Below are positions 1 through 7,412 of a stretch of DNA of 34,427 bases, piece by piece. This stretch comes from Chloroflexota bacterium. GTDB taxonomy: Bacteria; Chloroflexota; Anaerolineae; Promineifilales; Promineifilaceae. The notes under the pieces were generated by a model, which did not search any database, was not told the origin of the DNA, and saw only the letters and a list, made by a program, of their open reading frames with translations. Each line of letters opens with the position of its first letter. The stretch's first letter is position 1. The stretch is from positions 1 through 34,427 of the forward strand of contig JABFFZ010000065.1 in NCBI GenBank assembly GCA_013112725.1. Reading direction: 5' to 3'. The position numbers and the translations under genes were made by a program.

Positions 1-1325
1 GGCAGCGGGCTGGCGGCGCTAGAACGCGCGTCCAGCGCCGCCAGCCCGCTGCCCAACTGCTCTCTGGCCTCCTGCAAATGTTGGTGCATCGCTTCTCCGT
101 CCAGACCATAGCCGAGCAGCGTCACCCGTGCATGAGCCAGCCGGGCGATGTGCCCGGCCGTCTGAATGGCTGCCTGCGCCAACGGCGAGCCATCGCTCAA
201 CAGCAAAAAGCGCAGGCCGGGATGTTCCAGGGCATGGACTTGCCGCACACCCACCCAGACGTTATGCCCGGCGCGCAGTGGCAACTGTTCCGCTTCATCC
301 TGGGAGCGGGTGGCCTCTACCAGAATGGCATTGCCGCCAAAGGGGACGGGTGGGGCAATGGGGCGCACGCCGGGCAGAGGGGGGAGCCGCAGCCGCAGCC
401 GCTCAAAGGAACCGCCAAATGTTACCTGCTCCACTTCGCCCAACCCAAGACGGGGCGCGCCTAACTGTTCGGGTGATTCGGCCAGGACAACGTCTTCAGG
501 CCGGAACAAGACCTGGACGCGGTCATCGTGGTGCAGCAGGCTGGAAACGTCTTGCAGGGGGAAGGTGAGCGCGCCCAACTGCACCCCCTCGCCCTGCGCC
601 TGCCCTACCAACAAATTGGCTGTGCCCAGGAAGGTAGCCACAAATTCGGTCTGCGGCCGTTTGTATAAATCTTCGGGGTAGCCCACCTCCATGAGCCGGC
701 CAAAACTCATCACCCCCAGCCGGTCGGCCAGTTCAAACGCCTCTTCCTGGTCATGTGTCACCAGGATGGTGGTGACGCCTGTTTCCCGTTGGATGGTTTT
801 GAGGGTGCGGCGCAGTTCCAACCGGATTTTGGCGTCCAGCGCGCCCAATGGCTCGTCCAACAGCAGCACGTCTGGTTTGTAGGCCAGGGCGCGGGCCAGG
901 GCCACGCGCTGCTGCTGCCCGCCGGAAATCTGTTTGGGCAGGCGACCGCCCAGTCCGGCCAACCCCACCAGTTCCAGCAGTTCGTTGCGGCGTTGGCGGC
1001 GTTCGGCCTTGGGTACTTTGCGCGTTTGCAGGCCAAATTCGATGTTTTCGGCGAGGGTCATGTGTTGGAAGAGGGCGTAATTTTGAAAGACCATGCCCAC
1101 ACGGCGCTGTTGGGTGGGCATGTGGGTGACGTCACGGCCGTGCAACAAAATACGTCCCTGGTCGGTGCGAATTAACCCGGCGACCATGTTCAGCACCGTC
1201 GTCTTGCCGCTGCCGCTGGAACCGAGCAGCACAAAAAACTCGCCATCGGCCACTTCTAGGGAGACATTGTTCACCACCGGATGGCCGTCATACCGCTTCG
1301 TCAGATGCTCAAGGATTATAGACAT
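1..1325 (-). CDS. ABC transporter ATPase (CysA/PotA type) fused to a C-terminal USP-like domain; partial at left edge
   Basis: The frame is open from ATG at 1325 to the window edge (441 codons seen, no stop). The ATPase domain has Walker A GSSGSGKTT (35-43), Q-loop Q81, signature ISGGQQQR (133-140), Walker B VLLLDEP (153-159) and the VTHD H-loop near residue 191. A TOBE-like region with LFRPEDVVLAE follows. Its length and order match importer ATPases of the sulfate, molybdate, polyamine or iron type. From about residue 370 the frame continues into a USP-like alpha/beta domain (LRFLLLSDGSPLAQAAIQT, then RVTLLGYGLDGE) that ordinary CysA/PotA proteins lack. I translated the junction base by base and it is in frame. 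GGAG precedes the ATG and a Pho-box-like array lies at 1409-1450. The substrate is unknown and no cognate permease is visible. The domain fusion is what I see; a sensory role for the USP part is inference. Confidence 0.88.
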   Translation of the reverse strand, partial: MSIILEHLTKRYDGHPVVNNVSLEVADGEFFVLLGSSGSGKTTVLNMVAGLIRTDQGRILLHGRDVTHMPTQQRRVGMVFQNYALFQHMTLAENIEFGLQTRKVPKAERRQRRNELLELVGLAGLGGRLPKQISGGQQQRVALARALAYKPDVLLLDEPLGALDAKIRLELRRTLKTIQRETGVTTILVTHDQEEAFELADRLGVMSFGRLMEVGYPEDLYKRPQTEFVATFLGTANLLVGQAQGEGVQLGALTFPLQDVSSLLHHDDRVQVLFRPEDVVLAESPEQLGAPRLGLGEVEQVTFGGSFERLRLRLPPLPGVRPIAPPVPFGGNAILVEATRSQDEAEQLPLRAGHNVWVGVRQVHALEHPGLRFLLLSDGSPLAQAAIQTAGHIARLAHARVTLLGYGLDGEAMHQHLQEAREQLGSGLAALDARSSAASPL

Positions 1326-1408
1326 GCTCTCTCTCCTCTCTTTGACCCCATTTTATACGAACCTGGCACTTTCAACAGGCAAGATAAAACAAATCGGCAA
1401 GAGGAGAG

Positions 1409-1450
1409 GTCACAAACCGGTAACAAACCGGTAACAAACCGGTAACAAAC
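1409..1450 (-). promoter_or_regulatory. Pho-box-like array, four 11-bp repeats
   Basis: Four copies of GT(A/C)ACAAACCG start at 1409, 1420, 1431 and 1442, exactly 11 bp apart. This is the helical spacing of PhoB/PhoP-type direct-repeat sites. The array lies 84 bp upstream of the ATPase-USP fusion gene. The same GTAACA core with 11-bp spacing recurs at 6059-6098 and 7288-7327, always upstream of minus-strand genes of this transport block and in the same orientation. Regulation by the PhoB-like regulator encoded at 8163-8834 is inference. Confidence 0.6.
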
Positions 1451-1451
1451 T

Positions 1452-2156
1452 TCAGTTAGTTGGCCGGGTAATCAACACCGGCCGGTCAATCCAGCGCAGT
1501 AAGGGGCTTACCAGTTCCCCTAACAGCCAGCGTTCAATCCGGCTGTAGGGTTCGGCGGCGATCAGCACCAGGTCATAAACGCCCGCATTGATTTCTTCTT
1601 GGATCTGGTGATTGGGGTCGCCTGGTCGCTGGCTGATTCGGCTGGAAATGCCTTGCTGCAAAAATCGCTGGCAAAACAGTTGCAGGTAGTGACCACATGC
1701 TGTATGGGGGTCAAGCAACAGCGGCAAGGGTAGCTGCACCCGGCTGCCATGCCGGTATATGGCGGGTATGGCGGGGATGATGGGCAGGAGCGTGACCGCG
1801 GCCTGTGCCTGGACGCCCAGATGTTCGGTCCAAGACACGGCCGTAGCGTCACTCGCCTCAGCCCGCACCACCAACAAGATATGCCGGATGGGCCAGCGTG
1901 GCGCCCGCGCCACCAGCACGGAAACACCCATACGCGCTAACGCCTGCCTGGTGTGCCGGGCGCGCCAGCGCCGCTGCCACCAGGCGCATTCCTTCTCCTG
2001 GTAAACGACCAGCGGCTGGGCAGCCAGCACGGTTTCCTCTTCTTCCATGAGTTCTGCCCAACTGACGTAACAAGGCGCAGCGGCCAACAGCGTACCCAGA
2101 TAGCCGGTGTACGCCACCCATTCATCTGTTACCGGAGGGTCATGGACGCAAATCAC
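1452..2156 (-). CDS. Universal stress protein (USP)-like protein downstream of pstB
   Basis: A 234-residue protein starting with GTG 9 bp after the pstB stop, so it probably belongs to the same transcript. The N-terminal 90 residues are unplaced. From about 95 there is a USP-like alpha/beta fold: RHILLVVRAEASDATAV (strand and turn), VTLLPIIPAIPAI, then YDLVLIAAEPYSRIERWLLGELVSPLLRWIDRPVLI, which is the typical USP C-terminal nucleotide-binding and dimer region. The usual GxxGS phosphate-binding motif is degenerate. The wording VTLLP is shared with the USP half of the protein at 6104-7051, suggesting duplication. An internal ATG near 2048 is a possible shorter start, but the upstream residues look protein-like. 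Being part of a phosphate-transporter operon suggests a role in sensing or stress coupling; the actual function is unknown. Confidence 0.75.
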   Translation of the reverse strand: MICVHDPPVTDEWVAYTGYLGTLLAAAPCYVSWAELMEEEETVLAAQPLVVYQEKECAWWQRRWRARHTRQALARMGVSVLVARAPRWPIRHILLVVRAEASDATAVSWTEHLGVQAQAAVTLLPIIPAIPAIYRHGSRVQLPLPLLLDPHTACGHYLQLFCQRFLQQGISSRISQRPGDPNHQIQEEINAGVYDLVLIAAEPYSRIERWLLGELVSPLLRWIDRPVLITRPTN

Positions 2157-2165
2157 CTGCCCACC

Positions 2166-2915
2166 TTACCCTATTTCCCGCGCCAGATAAGCCTGGGTTA
2201 ATTCTTGCTGTGGCTGCTCAAAGAAACGGCGCGCCGGGCCATGTTCCACCAATTCACCCAACCACATAAAAATTACGTAATCGGCCAGCCGTCGTGCCTG
2301 GTCAATGTCATGCGTCACTAAAACTAGCGTGTACTTGTCTTTGAACCCACGCAGCAGTTCCTCGATACCCCGTGCGGAAATGGGGTCTAGTGAAGCGGTG
2401 GATTCGTCGCACAAGAGAACTTCTGGCTGCACGGCTAACGTTCGCGCCAGGCATAGACGCTGCTGCTGCCCACCAGAAAGCCCCGTGGCCGGGTCTTTGA
2501 GCCGTTCTTTTACCTCATCCCATAAACCTACCGCCTGCAACTGCGCGGTCACAATCTGGCTCAGATTGCCATTGGCCAGGCCATGAATGCGCGGGCCATA
2601 GGCGACGTTATCGTAGATGGACATGGGGAGGGGGAAGGGTTTCTGCGCTAACAGGCCGATGCGGGTGCGAATGTCGGTCACGTCTACGCCGGGCGCGTAG
2701 ATATTTTCACCGTCAAACAATATCTGGCCATTGATACGTACCTGCTCGTTTAAGTCCAGAAGGCGGTTGAAGCTTTTAAGCAGAGTGGATTTGCCACAAC
2801 CGGATGGCCCGATAATGGCCGTAATCTGGTGGTAGGGAATGTCTACAGTAATGTCCTTGAGTGCTTGTTGTTTACCGTACCAGACGTTGAGTTTACGAAT
2901 AGATAATGGTTGCAT
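2166..2915 (-). CDS. pstB: Phosphate ABC transporter ATP-binding protein PstB
   Basis: 249 residues, the usual PstB length. It supplies the ATPase of the high-affinity phosphate importer on the cytoplasmic face. Walker A is GPSGCGKST (about 36-44), the PstB-type Q-loop region is LLAQKPFPLPMSIYDNVAYG, the signature is LSGGQQQRL, and Walker B is VLLCDEST followed by ASLDPIS; most PstB proteins have DEPT here, so Pro is replaced by Ser. The H-loop is VTHD. A strong GGAGG Shine-Dalgarno precedes the ATG at 2915 and overlaps the end of pstA. The gene is the fourth Pst component in the order pstS-pstC-pstA-pstB, and a USP-like gene follows it after 9 bp. Phosphate is the most likely substrate, supported by gene order, Pho-like boxes and the nearby PhoR/PhoB-like pair; another oxyanion is possible. 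Confidence 0.93.
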   Translation of the reverse strand: MQPLSIRKLNVWYGKQQALKDITVDIPYHQITAIIGPSGCGKSTLLKSFNRLLDLNEQVRINGQILFDGENIYAPGVDVTDIRTRIGLLAQKPFPLPMSIYDNVAYGPRIHGLANGNLSQIVTAQLQAVGLWDEVKERLKDPATGLSGGQQQRLCLARTLAVQPEVLLCDESTASLDPISARGIEELLRGFKDKYTLVLVTHDIDQARRLADYVIFMWLGELVEHGPARRFFEQPQQELTQAYLAREIG

Positions 2916-2925
2916 CAGTTACCTC

Positions 2926-3789
2926 CTAGCGAATAACGTGCCGGCCCAGGCGGCTGATGGAGAGTTGGGCTAGTATGCTGATGGTCAGGATGATCACCGT
3001 CAGAATCAGGGCTGAGGCGTAAGCGCGCGCCTGCACTTCGGGAAAGGGGGTGCCGAGTTGGAAGAAAACGGCCAGGGGGAGGGAGGCGACGGGACGCAGC
3101 AGACCCTCTGGCATATTGTTGGTGAAGCCGGCCGTAAACAGAACCGAAGCGGCGTCGCCAATGCCCCGACCAAAAGCCAGCAATACGGCCGTTAACAAAC
3201 CCGGTACCGTTTGCCGCAGCAGCACCCCCAAAAACTCCAGGCGGGTGCTGCCCAGGGAAAAAGTGGTCTCGTGCAAATGGCGCGGCGCCATACTGACCAC
3301 CTCGTCAAAGGTGCGGGCCAAAATGGGCAAGACAACCAGAGCCAGGGTGATAATCCCCGCCAGCAGCGAGGCGCGCATCCCCAGGTAAATCATCAGGGCA
3401 AAACCAAACGCGCCATAGACGATGCTGGGGATGCCCCACATGATGTCCAGAGCCAGACGCAGGTTGTTAGCCAGACGGCCGTTGGGTGAATAAACGTGAA
3501 TGTACAGCACCACCGGCACGGCAATGAGCGAGGCCAGCAGGGTAGCGCCCGCCGCCAGGTATAACGAGCCAACAATCGCATGAAAGACACCGCCGCCGCC
3601 CTGGCTCAAATAAAAGCCGCCTGAGGGTGGTTGGGAAACCATCTCCCAGCTTAAAGCGCCAATGCCACGCCAGAAGATGACAAAGAGAATCAGCCCCAAG
3701 ACAACGGCGGCGGTCATGAGGCAGGCGCGCATGACCCAGGTAAAAAACAGGTCTTCGGCTCGCCTAAGCTTTTTTCGTTTCATCCTCAT
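2926..3789 (-). CDS. pstA: Phosphate ABC transporter permease PstA
   Basis: 287 residues with about six hydrophobic segments: an N-terminal segment at about 19-40, then an MetI-like permease domain. The cytoplasmic EAA-like loop is seen around SMAPRHLHETTFSLGSTRLEF, followed by GRGIGDAASVLFTAGF, which is characteristic of PstA/PstC permeases (GRAxGETAxV). The start ATG at 3789 overlaps the pstC stop codon (TAATG), so translation is probably coupled. AAAGGAG lies just upstream, and an ATG two codons later (3783) has better spacing and is an equally good start. It would form the membrane channel with PstC and be driven by PstB. Family membership is clear; the phosphate specificity comes from context. 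Confidence 0.92.
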   Translation of the reverse strand: MRMKRKKLRRAEDLFFTWVMRACLMTAAVVLGLILFVIFWRGIGALSWEMVSQPPSGGFYLSQGGGGVFHAIVGSLYLAAGATLLASLIAVPVVLYIHVYSPNGRLANNLRLALDIMWGIPSIVYGAFGFALMIYLGMRASLLAGIITLALVVLPILARTFDEVVSMAPRHLHETTFSLGSTRLEFLGVLLRQTVPGLLTAVLLAFGRGIGDAASVLFTAGFTNNMPEGLLRPVASLPLAVFFQLGTPFPEVQARAYASALILTVIILTISILAQLSISRLGRHVIR

Positions 3790-4778
3790 TAACTCCTTTT
3801 GGTCAGGCGCATAATGACCAACCGCGCCATCACATTAAAGCCCAACACCACAATCAACAGCAGCAGCGCCGCGCCCATCAACGCCGATTCGTACAGGGGC
3901 ACAGACATGATTTCACCATAGTTATTGGCAATCAGCGCGGGCAATGAGTAGGCGGCGTCAAACAGCGACGAGGGAATACGTGGTGTGTTGCCGATCAACA
4001 TCATCACCGCCAGCGTTTCGCCAAAGGCGCGCGAGAAACCCAAGACAATGGCGGCCAGGGTGCCGGATAGGGCCGCCCGGCGCATAATGCAGCGGGTGGT
4101 CTCCCAGCGGGTTGCGCCCAGGGCCAGCAGCGTTTCCCGCATTTCACGGGGGATGCTGCGCAGCACCTCTTCGGTTACGGCCACAATCAAGGGGAAGACC
4201 ATCACCGCCAGGACAAAACCAGCGGCTAATAAGCCATACCCGCTGGGATTGGTGCGGGCAAAAAAGGGGAAAAATTGGCCCAACGTGCGGTCGGACAAGG
4301 GGCCGATGTGATCCCGCACCAGGGGGACAATGAATAACACGCCCCATAAGCCATAGACCACAGAGGGGATGCCCACCAGCAGATCAATGAGCGGTTTCAA
4401 CGCGGAGCGGGTGCGGGACGATGTGTATTCCGCCAGGTACATGCCGCTAAAGACGGCCGGTACCACGGCAAAGGCCATGGCTACCAGCGTGACGGCGACG
4501 CTGCCGGCAATAAAGGGAGCGAAGCCAAACAGGCCGCGCATGGGCTGCCAGACCTGCCCGGTTAGTAGTTCGGCCAGCGGGTAGGCGCTGAGAATGGGCC
4601 AGGAGCGGGCGGTCAGGGCAGCGGTAATGACCACGATCAGCAGGCAGATAATCACGGCCGTTGCCCCCAACATGGTGCGGGCGCCGGCGTCCTTGAACCA
4701 ACGCCAGCGACTCAGGCGGCTGGCGGCAATTTTTTTCGCGGGTAGTGGTCGTATGGTAGTATCAGGTGTTGCTTCCAT
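3789..4778 (-). CDS. pstC: Phosphate ABC transporter permease PstC
   Basis: 329 residues with a cytoplasmic N-terminus of about 30 residues rich in Lys and Arg, a first membrane segment (about 36-57), and then an MetI-type domain. Family features include LLVGIPSVVYGLWGVLFIVPLV, the EAA loop EEVLRSIPREMRETLLALG and FSRAFGETLAVMMLIGNTP, the PstC-specific GRAxGET motif. An AAAGGAG site sits upstream of the ATG at 4778; a second ATG at 4782 is out of frame. The gene begins 88 bp downstream of the pstS stop codon, so the two are likely co-transcribed. No truncation or frameshift is visible. Confidence 0.93.
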   Translation of the reverse strand: MEATPDTTIRPLPAKKIAASRLSRWRWFKDAGARTMLGATAVIICLLIVVITAALTARSWPILSAYPLAELLTGQVWQPMRGLFGFAPFIAGSVAVTLVAMAFAVVPAVFSGMYLAEYTSSRTRSALKPLIDLLVGIPSVVYGLWGVLFIVPLVRDHIGPLSDRTLGQFFPFFARTNPSGYGLLAAGFVLAVMVFPLIVAVTEEVLRSIPREMRETLLALGATRWETTRCIMRRAALSGTLAAIVLGFSRAFGETLAVMMLIGNTPRIPSSLFDAAYSLPALIANNYGEIMSVPLYESALMGAALLLLIVVLGFNVMARLVIMRLTKRS

Positions 4779-4866
4779 CCATTCACACTCCTTTGCGTGG
4801 TAAAAGCCCAGGTTCGGTTTGGCCTAACCTGAGCTTTCCTAGAGATGTCACGACGTTGATGTCTGT

Positions 4867-5910
4867 TTATTCATCAAGAAGGTTTAATGACTCCTGTAAT
4901 CTTTCTGGCGTGAGGGAGACGTACCCGGCGTCGGTGACGTAAGCCTGCCCATCGGTGAGGACCCAACGGTAAAAGTCGGTGATGGCCGGGCTGGGTGCGC
5001 CTTTGGTGACCAGATAAAGGATGCGAGCGGGGGGGAAGGGGTAACGGCCGTCGGCCACCGCTGCCGTAAATGCATCCCGCGTATTGTAAAAATCTTCCTC
5101 GGGATCAATTTGCCCGTTGCCATTCAGGTCTATAGGGATGCCCCGCAGCCCGTCAATGGGTTCGCCGGTAGCCTGGTTAAAGGTGAAGCCCACATTGTTA
5201 TAGCCGACGCCCAACGGATCCTGGCGTACTGCTTCTGCCAGACCGGGATCGGCGTTAACGGCCGTGCCAATCAAATCTTCCTGCGTTTCGCCCAGGCTAA
5301 AGATTGCCCACATTTCGGCCGCTCCGGCGGAATCTGAGCGCGTATAGACGTTGATCTGCTCGGTGCTGTCAGTGCCCAATAGCTGCCCCCAGGTGGTGAT
5401 CTCGCCGGTGATCCAGATGCCATTGGCTTCTTCCGGCGTGATGCCCTGTTTTACCAGTTCGTCCAGGTATGGGTTGTTGGCGTTGAACGTGCCTAACACG
5501 GAGTCAATGGTAACAGCTACCAGGAATGATCCCTGATCAAGTTCTTCCTGGCGTGGCTCGCGGGAAAGCATGGCAATGTCGGCCGCCCCGGTGAGCATGT
5601 CCGTCATACCCTTGCCCGCGCCGCCCGCCTGTACATCGAAAGAGACGTGGGGGTTGAGTTTTTGGTACTCTTCAGCCCAGACCGTCATCAGGGGAAACAG
5701 GGCAAAAGCGCCGGATACGCTGATACTTACCGGCTCGGCTTTTGGTACTTCCGGTTCAACCTGTGATGTTTCCGGCTCAGCCTGGCTGCCACTGTCGGCG
5801 GCGGGGGTGGCGCTGCTATCAGAGGTTGACCCCTGGGCGCTGCAAGCGGCCAATGCAAGCATGAACAGCGCCAAAACTATAAACCGAATCTGACTAAATT
5901 GAATACGCAT
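4867..5910 (-). CDS. pstS: Phosphate-type substrate-binding lipoprotein PstS-like
   Basis: 347 residues from ATG 5910, chosen because AGGAG precedes it at good spacing and a clear lipoprotein signal follows: MRIQF, a hydrophobic stretch and LALAAC with lipid-modified Cys23. The frame stays open upstream to 6231, but that part is not protein-like. A Ser/Asp/Pro/Glu-rich linker (24-60) leads to a PBP-like domain: SISVSGAFALFPLMTVWAEEY, then QAGGAGKGMTDMLTGAADIAMLSREP, the typical PstS or tungstate-binding pattern in which the first strand and Gly-rich loop contact the oxyanion. C-terminal residues FPPARILYLVTKGAPSPAITDFYRW also fit the family. It captures substrate outside the cell for PstCAB. 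The gene follows a 148-bp leader with a Pho-box-like array and a plausible -10 element. A non-phosphate oxyanion remains possible. Confidence 0.88.
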   Translation of the reverse strand: MRIQFSQIRFIVLALFMLALAACSAQGSTSDSSATPAADSGSQAEPETSQVEPEVPKAEPVSISVSGAFALFPLMTVWAEEYQKLNPHVSFDVQAGGAGKGMTDMLTGAADIAMLSREPRQEELDQGSFLVAVTIDSVLGTFNANNPYLDELVKQGITPEEANGIWITGEITTWGQLLGTDSTEQINVYTRSDSAGAAEMWAIFSLGETQEDLIGTAVNADPGLAEAVRQDPLGVGYNNVGFTFNQATGEPIDGLRGIPIDLNGNGQIDPEEDFYNTRDAFTAAVADGRYPFPPARILYLVTKGAPSPAITDFYRWVLTDGQAYVTDAGYVSLTPERLQESLNLLDE

Positions 5911-6042
5911 GAAATGTTCTCCTATCCTCCAATCAAGAAATTTTGTTTGTGTGCCACCCATGTCGGCGTGGGTCAGGTGGGTTGGTTTGCACATGTAAGG
6001 AAAGACGGCCGTTGCCAGCCTGACTTTCTTCAAGGTGCGGTT

Positions 6043-6098
6043 AGCATAAAGGGGGGTGGTAACAGGGGTGGTTATAGAGCGGTAACAAAAAAGTAACA
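6043..6098 (-). promoter_or_regulatory. pstS promoter: Pho-box-like array plus -10 element
   Basis: GT(A/T)A(C/T)A cores start at 6059, 6071, 6082 and 6093 on the plus strand; the last three are 11 bp apart and the first is offset by 12. On the minus strand (direction of pstS) the candidate -10 element TATGCT lies at 6048-6043, ten bases downstream of the array edge. In PhoB-activated promoters of Escherichia coli the Pho box replaces the -35 and ends about 10 bp from the -10, so the layout matches. The regulator's identity is inference. Confidence 0.55.
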
Positions 6099-6103
6099 AA
6101 ACC

Positions 6104-7051
6104 TCAAAGTGGCTGAGGTGGCTTGAGAATAAAAATGGGCTGGCCCGTATGGGCATGACACTCTTCCATTGCCGCCAAAATGGATTGCACATAATCTCCC
6201 TGAGCTTCCGCCGTAACGACCAGCAAATCATAATTGCCCTGGCCTAATTCGTTCATGATCTGGTGGATAGGCTGCCCCTGGCGGAATTTCAGGTGAATGG
6301 GGATGTTGGCGTTTCGTAGTTGGGCCAGGCATAGCTCCAGGTGGGGTTCAACCAGATCGCTGCGATGTGTGGCGCGCCCAACCTGATGCAGCGGGGAATC
6401 GGCTAATGGAAGCAGCGTCACGGCCGTGTCTGGTGCTTGAGCCAGGGGGACTATCCAATCTACCGCCTGTATATCCGAAGAAAAACCGCGCAAAGCTACC
6501 AGAATACGCCGCAGGGGGCGATATGGCCCGCGCACTAAAACAAAGGGCGTACTCAGGCGGGCAAAAAGGTCTGGCAGTTGGGAAGTTGGCGGCGCGGCCA
6601 GCACCGCCATTGTATGCTGACGGCTCAGAGCCTGGGTTAAGACCTCGGCCGGTGTGTGCCCATTTACCGGCAGTATTTCCATTTCGGCGTGGTATGCCTG
6701 GCGTAACAGAGCGGCAGTGGCGAATACGGCCGTTTCCTGCGGCGGCGTGTGACTCCAGGCCATGATGTGTGGCTGCGGCGGTGGTGGCGGTAGGGTGGGG
6801 TAGATGCGTTGTAGCGCCGCCTGAATAGCCTCGCTTCTGGCCTGCACCGGCACAATCTCCGCCTGCAACAGCCGCTGCAAGGTGTCTATCGCCGCCGTGT
6901 TTTCCGGGTGCGCCATGACAACACTGACACGGCCGTTTTCCTGCGCCAGTGGCAGGGCCAGGTAATAAACAATTAACTCGTAAGGCACACGCTGAAGAAG
7001 CGCCACATCCACCGAAATCTGATCACAGTTCAAATCAAGAAAGAGGGTCAT
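6104..7051 (-). CDS. MshEN-like domain fused to a USP-like domain
   Basis: 315 residues from ATG 7051, which has AGGAGG just upstream; a TTG at 7090 would add 13 unlikely residues. Residues about 9-88 (VALLQRVPYELIVYYLALPL, then VSVVMAHPENTAAIDTLQRL, ending in AIQAALQRIY) read like the MshEN/GspE N-terminal domain of type II secretion and pilus ATPases, a fold that binds cyclic di-GMP in some members. A Pro-rich linker (about 90-105) follows. Residues about 115-315 contain one or two USP-like units (RRILVALRGFSSDIQAVDW, VTLLPLADSPL, YDLLVVTAEAQGD, QPIFILKPPQ). The gene directly precedes pstS and shares VTLLP wording with the USP-like gene at 1452-2156. A cytoplasmic sensor linked to the transporter is inference, and c-di-GMP-binding residues cannot be confirmed by eye. 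Confidence 0.7.
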   Translation of the reverse strand: MTLFLDLNCDQISVDVALLQRVPYELIVYYLALPLAQENGRVSVVMAHPENTAAIDTLQRLLQAEIVPVQARSEAIQAALQRIYPTLPPPPPQPHIMAWSHTPPQETAVFATAALLRQAYHAEMEILPVNGHTPAEVLTQALSRQHTMAVLAAPPTSQLPDLFARLSTPFVLVRGPYRPLRRILVALRGFSSDIQAVDWIVPLAQAPDTAVTLLPLADSPLHQVGRATHRSDLVEPHLELCLAQLRNANIPIHLKFRQGQPIHQIMNELGQGNYDLLVVTAEAQGDYVQSILAAMEECHAHTGQPIFILKPPQPL

Positions 7052-7080
7052 GAGCCTCCTGAAAAAAGCTCTTTGAGACC

Positions 7081-7137
7081 AGAAGTTCAACTTTTTCTCG
7101 ACAGAAATTGTTGATTGACGAAAAAAGTTGAACTTCT
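7081..7137. repeat. Long hairpin between tRNA-Cys and the MshEN-USP gene
   Basis: AGAAGTTCAACTTTTT (7081-7096) is exactly complementary to AAAAAGTTGAACTTCT (7122-7137), a 16-bp perfect stem with a 25-base A/T-rich loop. It lies just downstream of tRNA-Cys in the direction of transcription and could terminate or process that transcript. It also looks like a dispersed palindromic element. No strong T-tract follows directly. Confidence 0.6.
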
Positions 7138-7148
7138 TTCTTAGTAAA

Positions 7149-7220
7149 AGACGGCGGCAGGAATCGAACCCGCGCTTTAGGATTTTGCAGACCCTTGCCT
7201 TTCCACTTGGCTACGCCGTC
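7149..7220 (-). tRNA. tRNA-Cys (anticodon GCA)
   Basis: 72 nt that fold as a complete cloverleaf on the minus strand. The acceptor arms GACGGCG and CGCCGTC pair perfectly. The anticodon stem AGGGT/ATCCT closes the loop CTGCAAA with anticodon GCA. The T arm is GCGGG-TTCGATT-CCTGC with one G-T pair. The discriminator base is T (U73), the identity base for cysteine. CCA is not encoded. It sits between a Pho-box-like promoter and the MshEN-USP gene, so it may be in a phosphate-controlled leader or have its own promoter. Confidence 0.95.
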
Positions 7221-7268
7221 AAAATCATCGTGCATTACGCCAGGCATGGCCTGTTTTGCTGACGATGA

Positions 7269-7329
7269 CGTATAGTGGCAAAACACGGTAACAAACCGGT
7301 CAGCGAACCTGTAACAATGCGGTAACAAA
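7269..7329 (-). promoter_or_regulatory. Third Pho-box-like array with a possible -10 element
   Basis: GTAACA or GTCAGC cores start at 7288, 7299, 7311 and 7322 in the same orientation as the two other arrays, as two 11-bp-spaced pairs. Reading toward tRNA-Cys, a TATACG -10-like element occurs at 7274-7269, 13 bases from the array. Transcription would enter tRNA-Cys and then the MshEN-USP gene. The bases from 7221 to 7412 hold no gene apart from this site. Confidence 0.5.
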
Positions 7330-7412
7330 GGGACGTGGCCCAGTGGGGCCTGGTTGAAGTAAGGCGAACCCCATGGTCAAGACCACAAATCAGCAAAAAT
7401 AAGGTGGATAGT

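Noticed and set aside
1409..1450. Pho-like arrays as members of the heptamer repeat family
   Set aside because: The period is 11, not 7-8, the core word is the same at three promoters, and orientation relative to the genes is constant.
5911..6231. N-terminal extension of the PstS-like protein
   Set aside because: The extension crosses the Pho-like promoter and has no protein character; a good ribosome-binding site and lipoprotein signal start at 5910.
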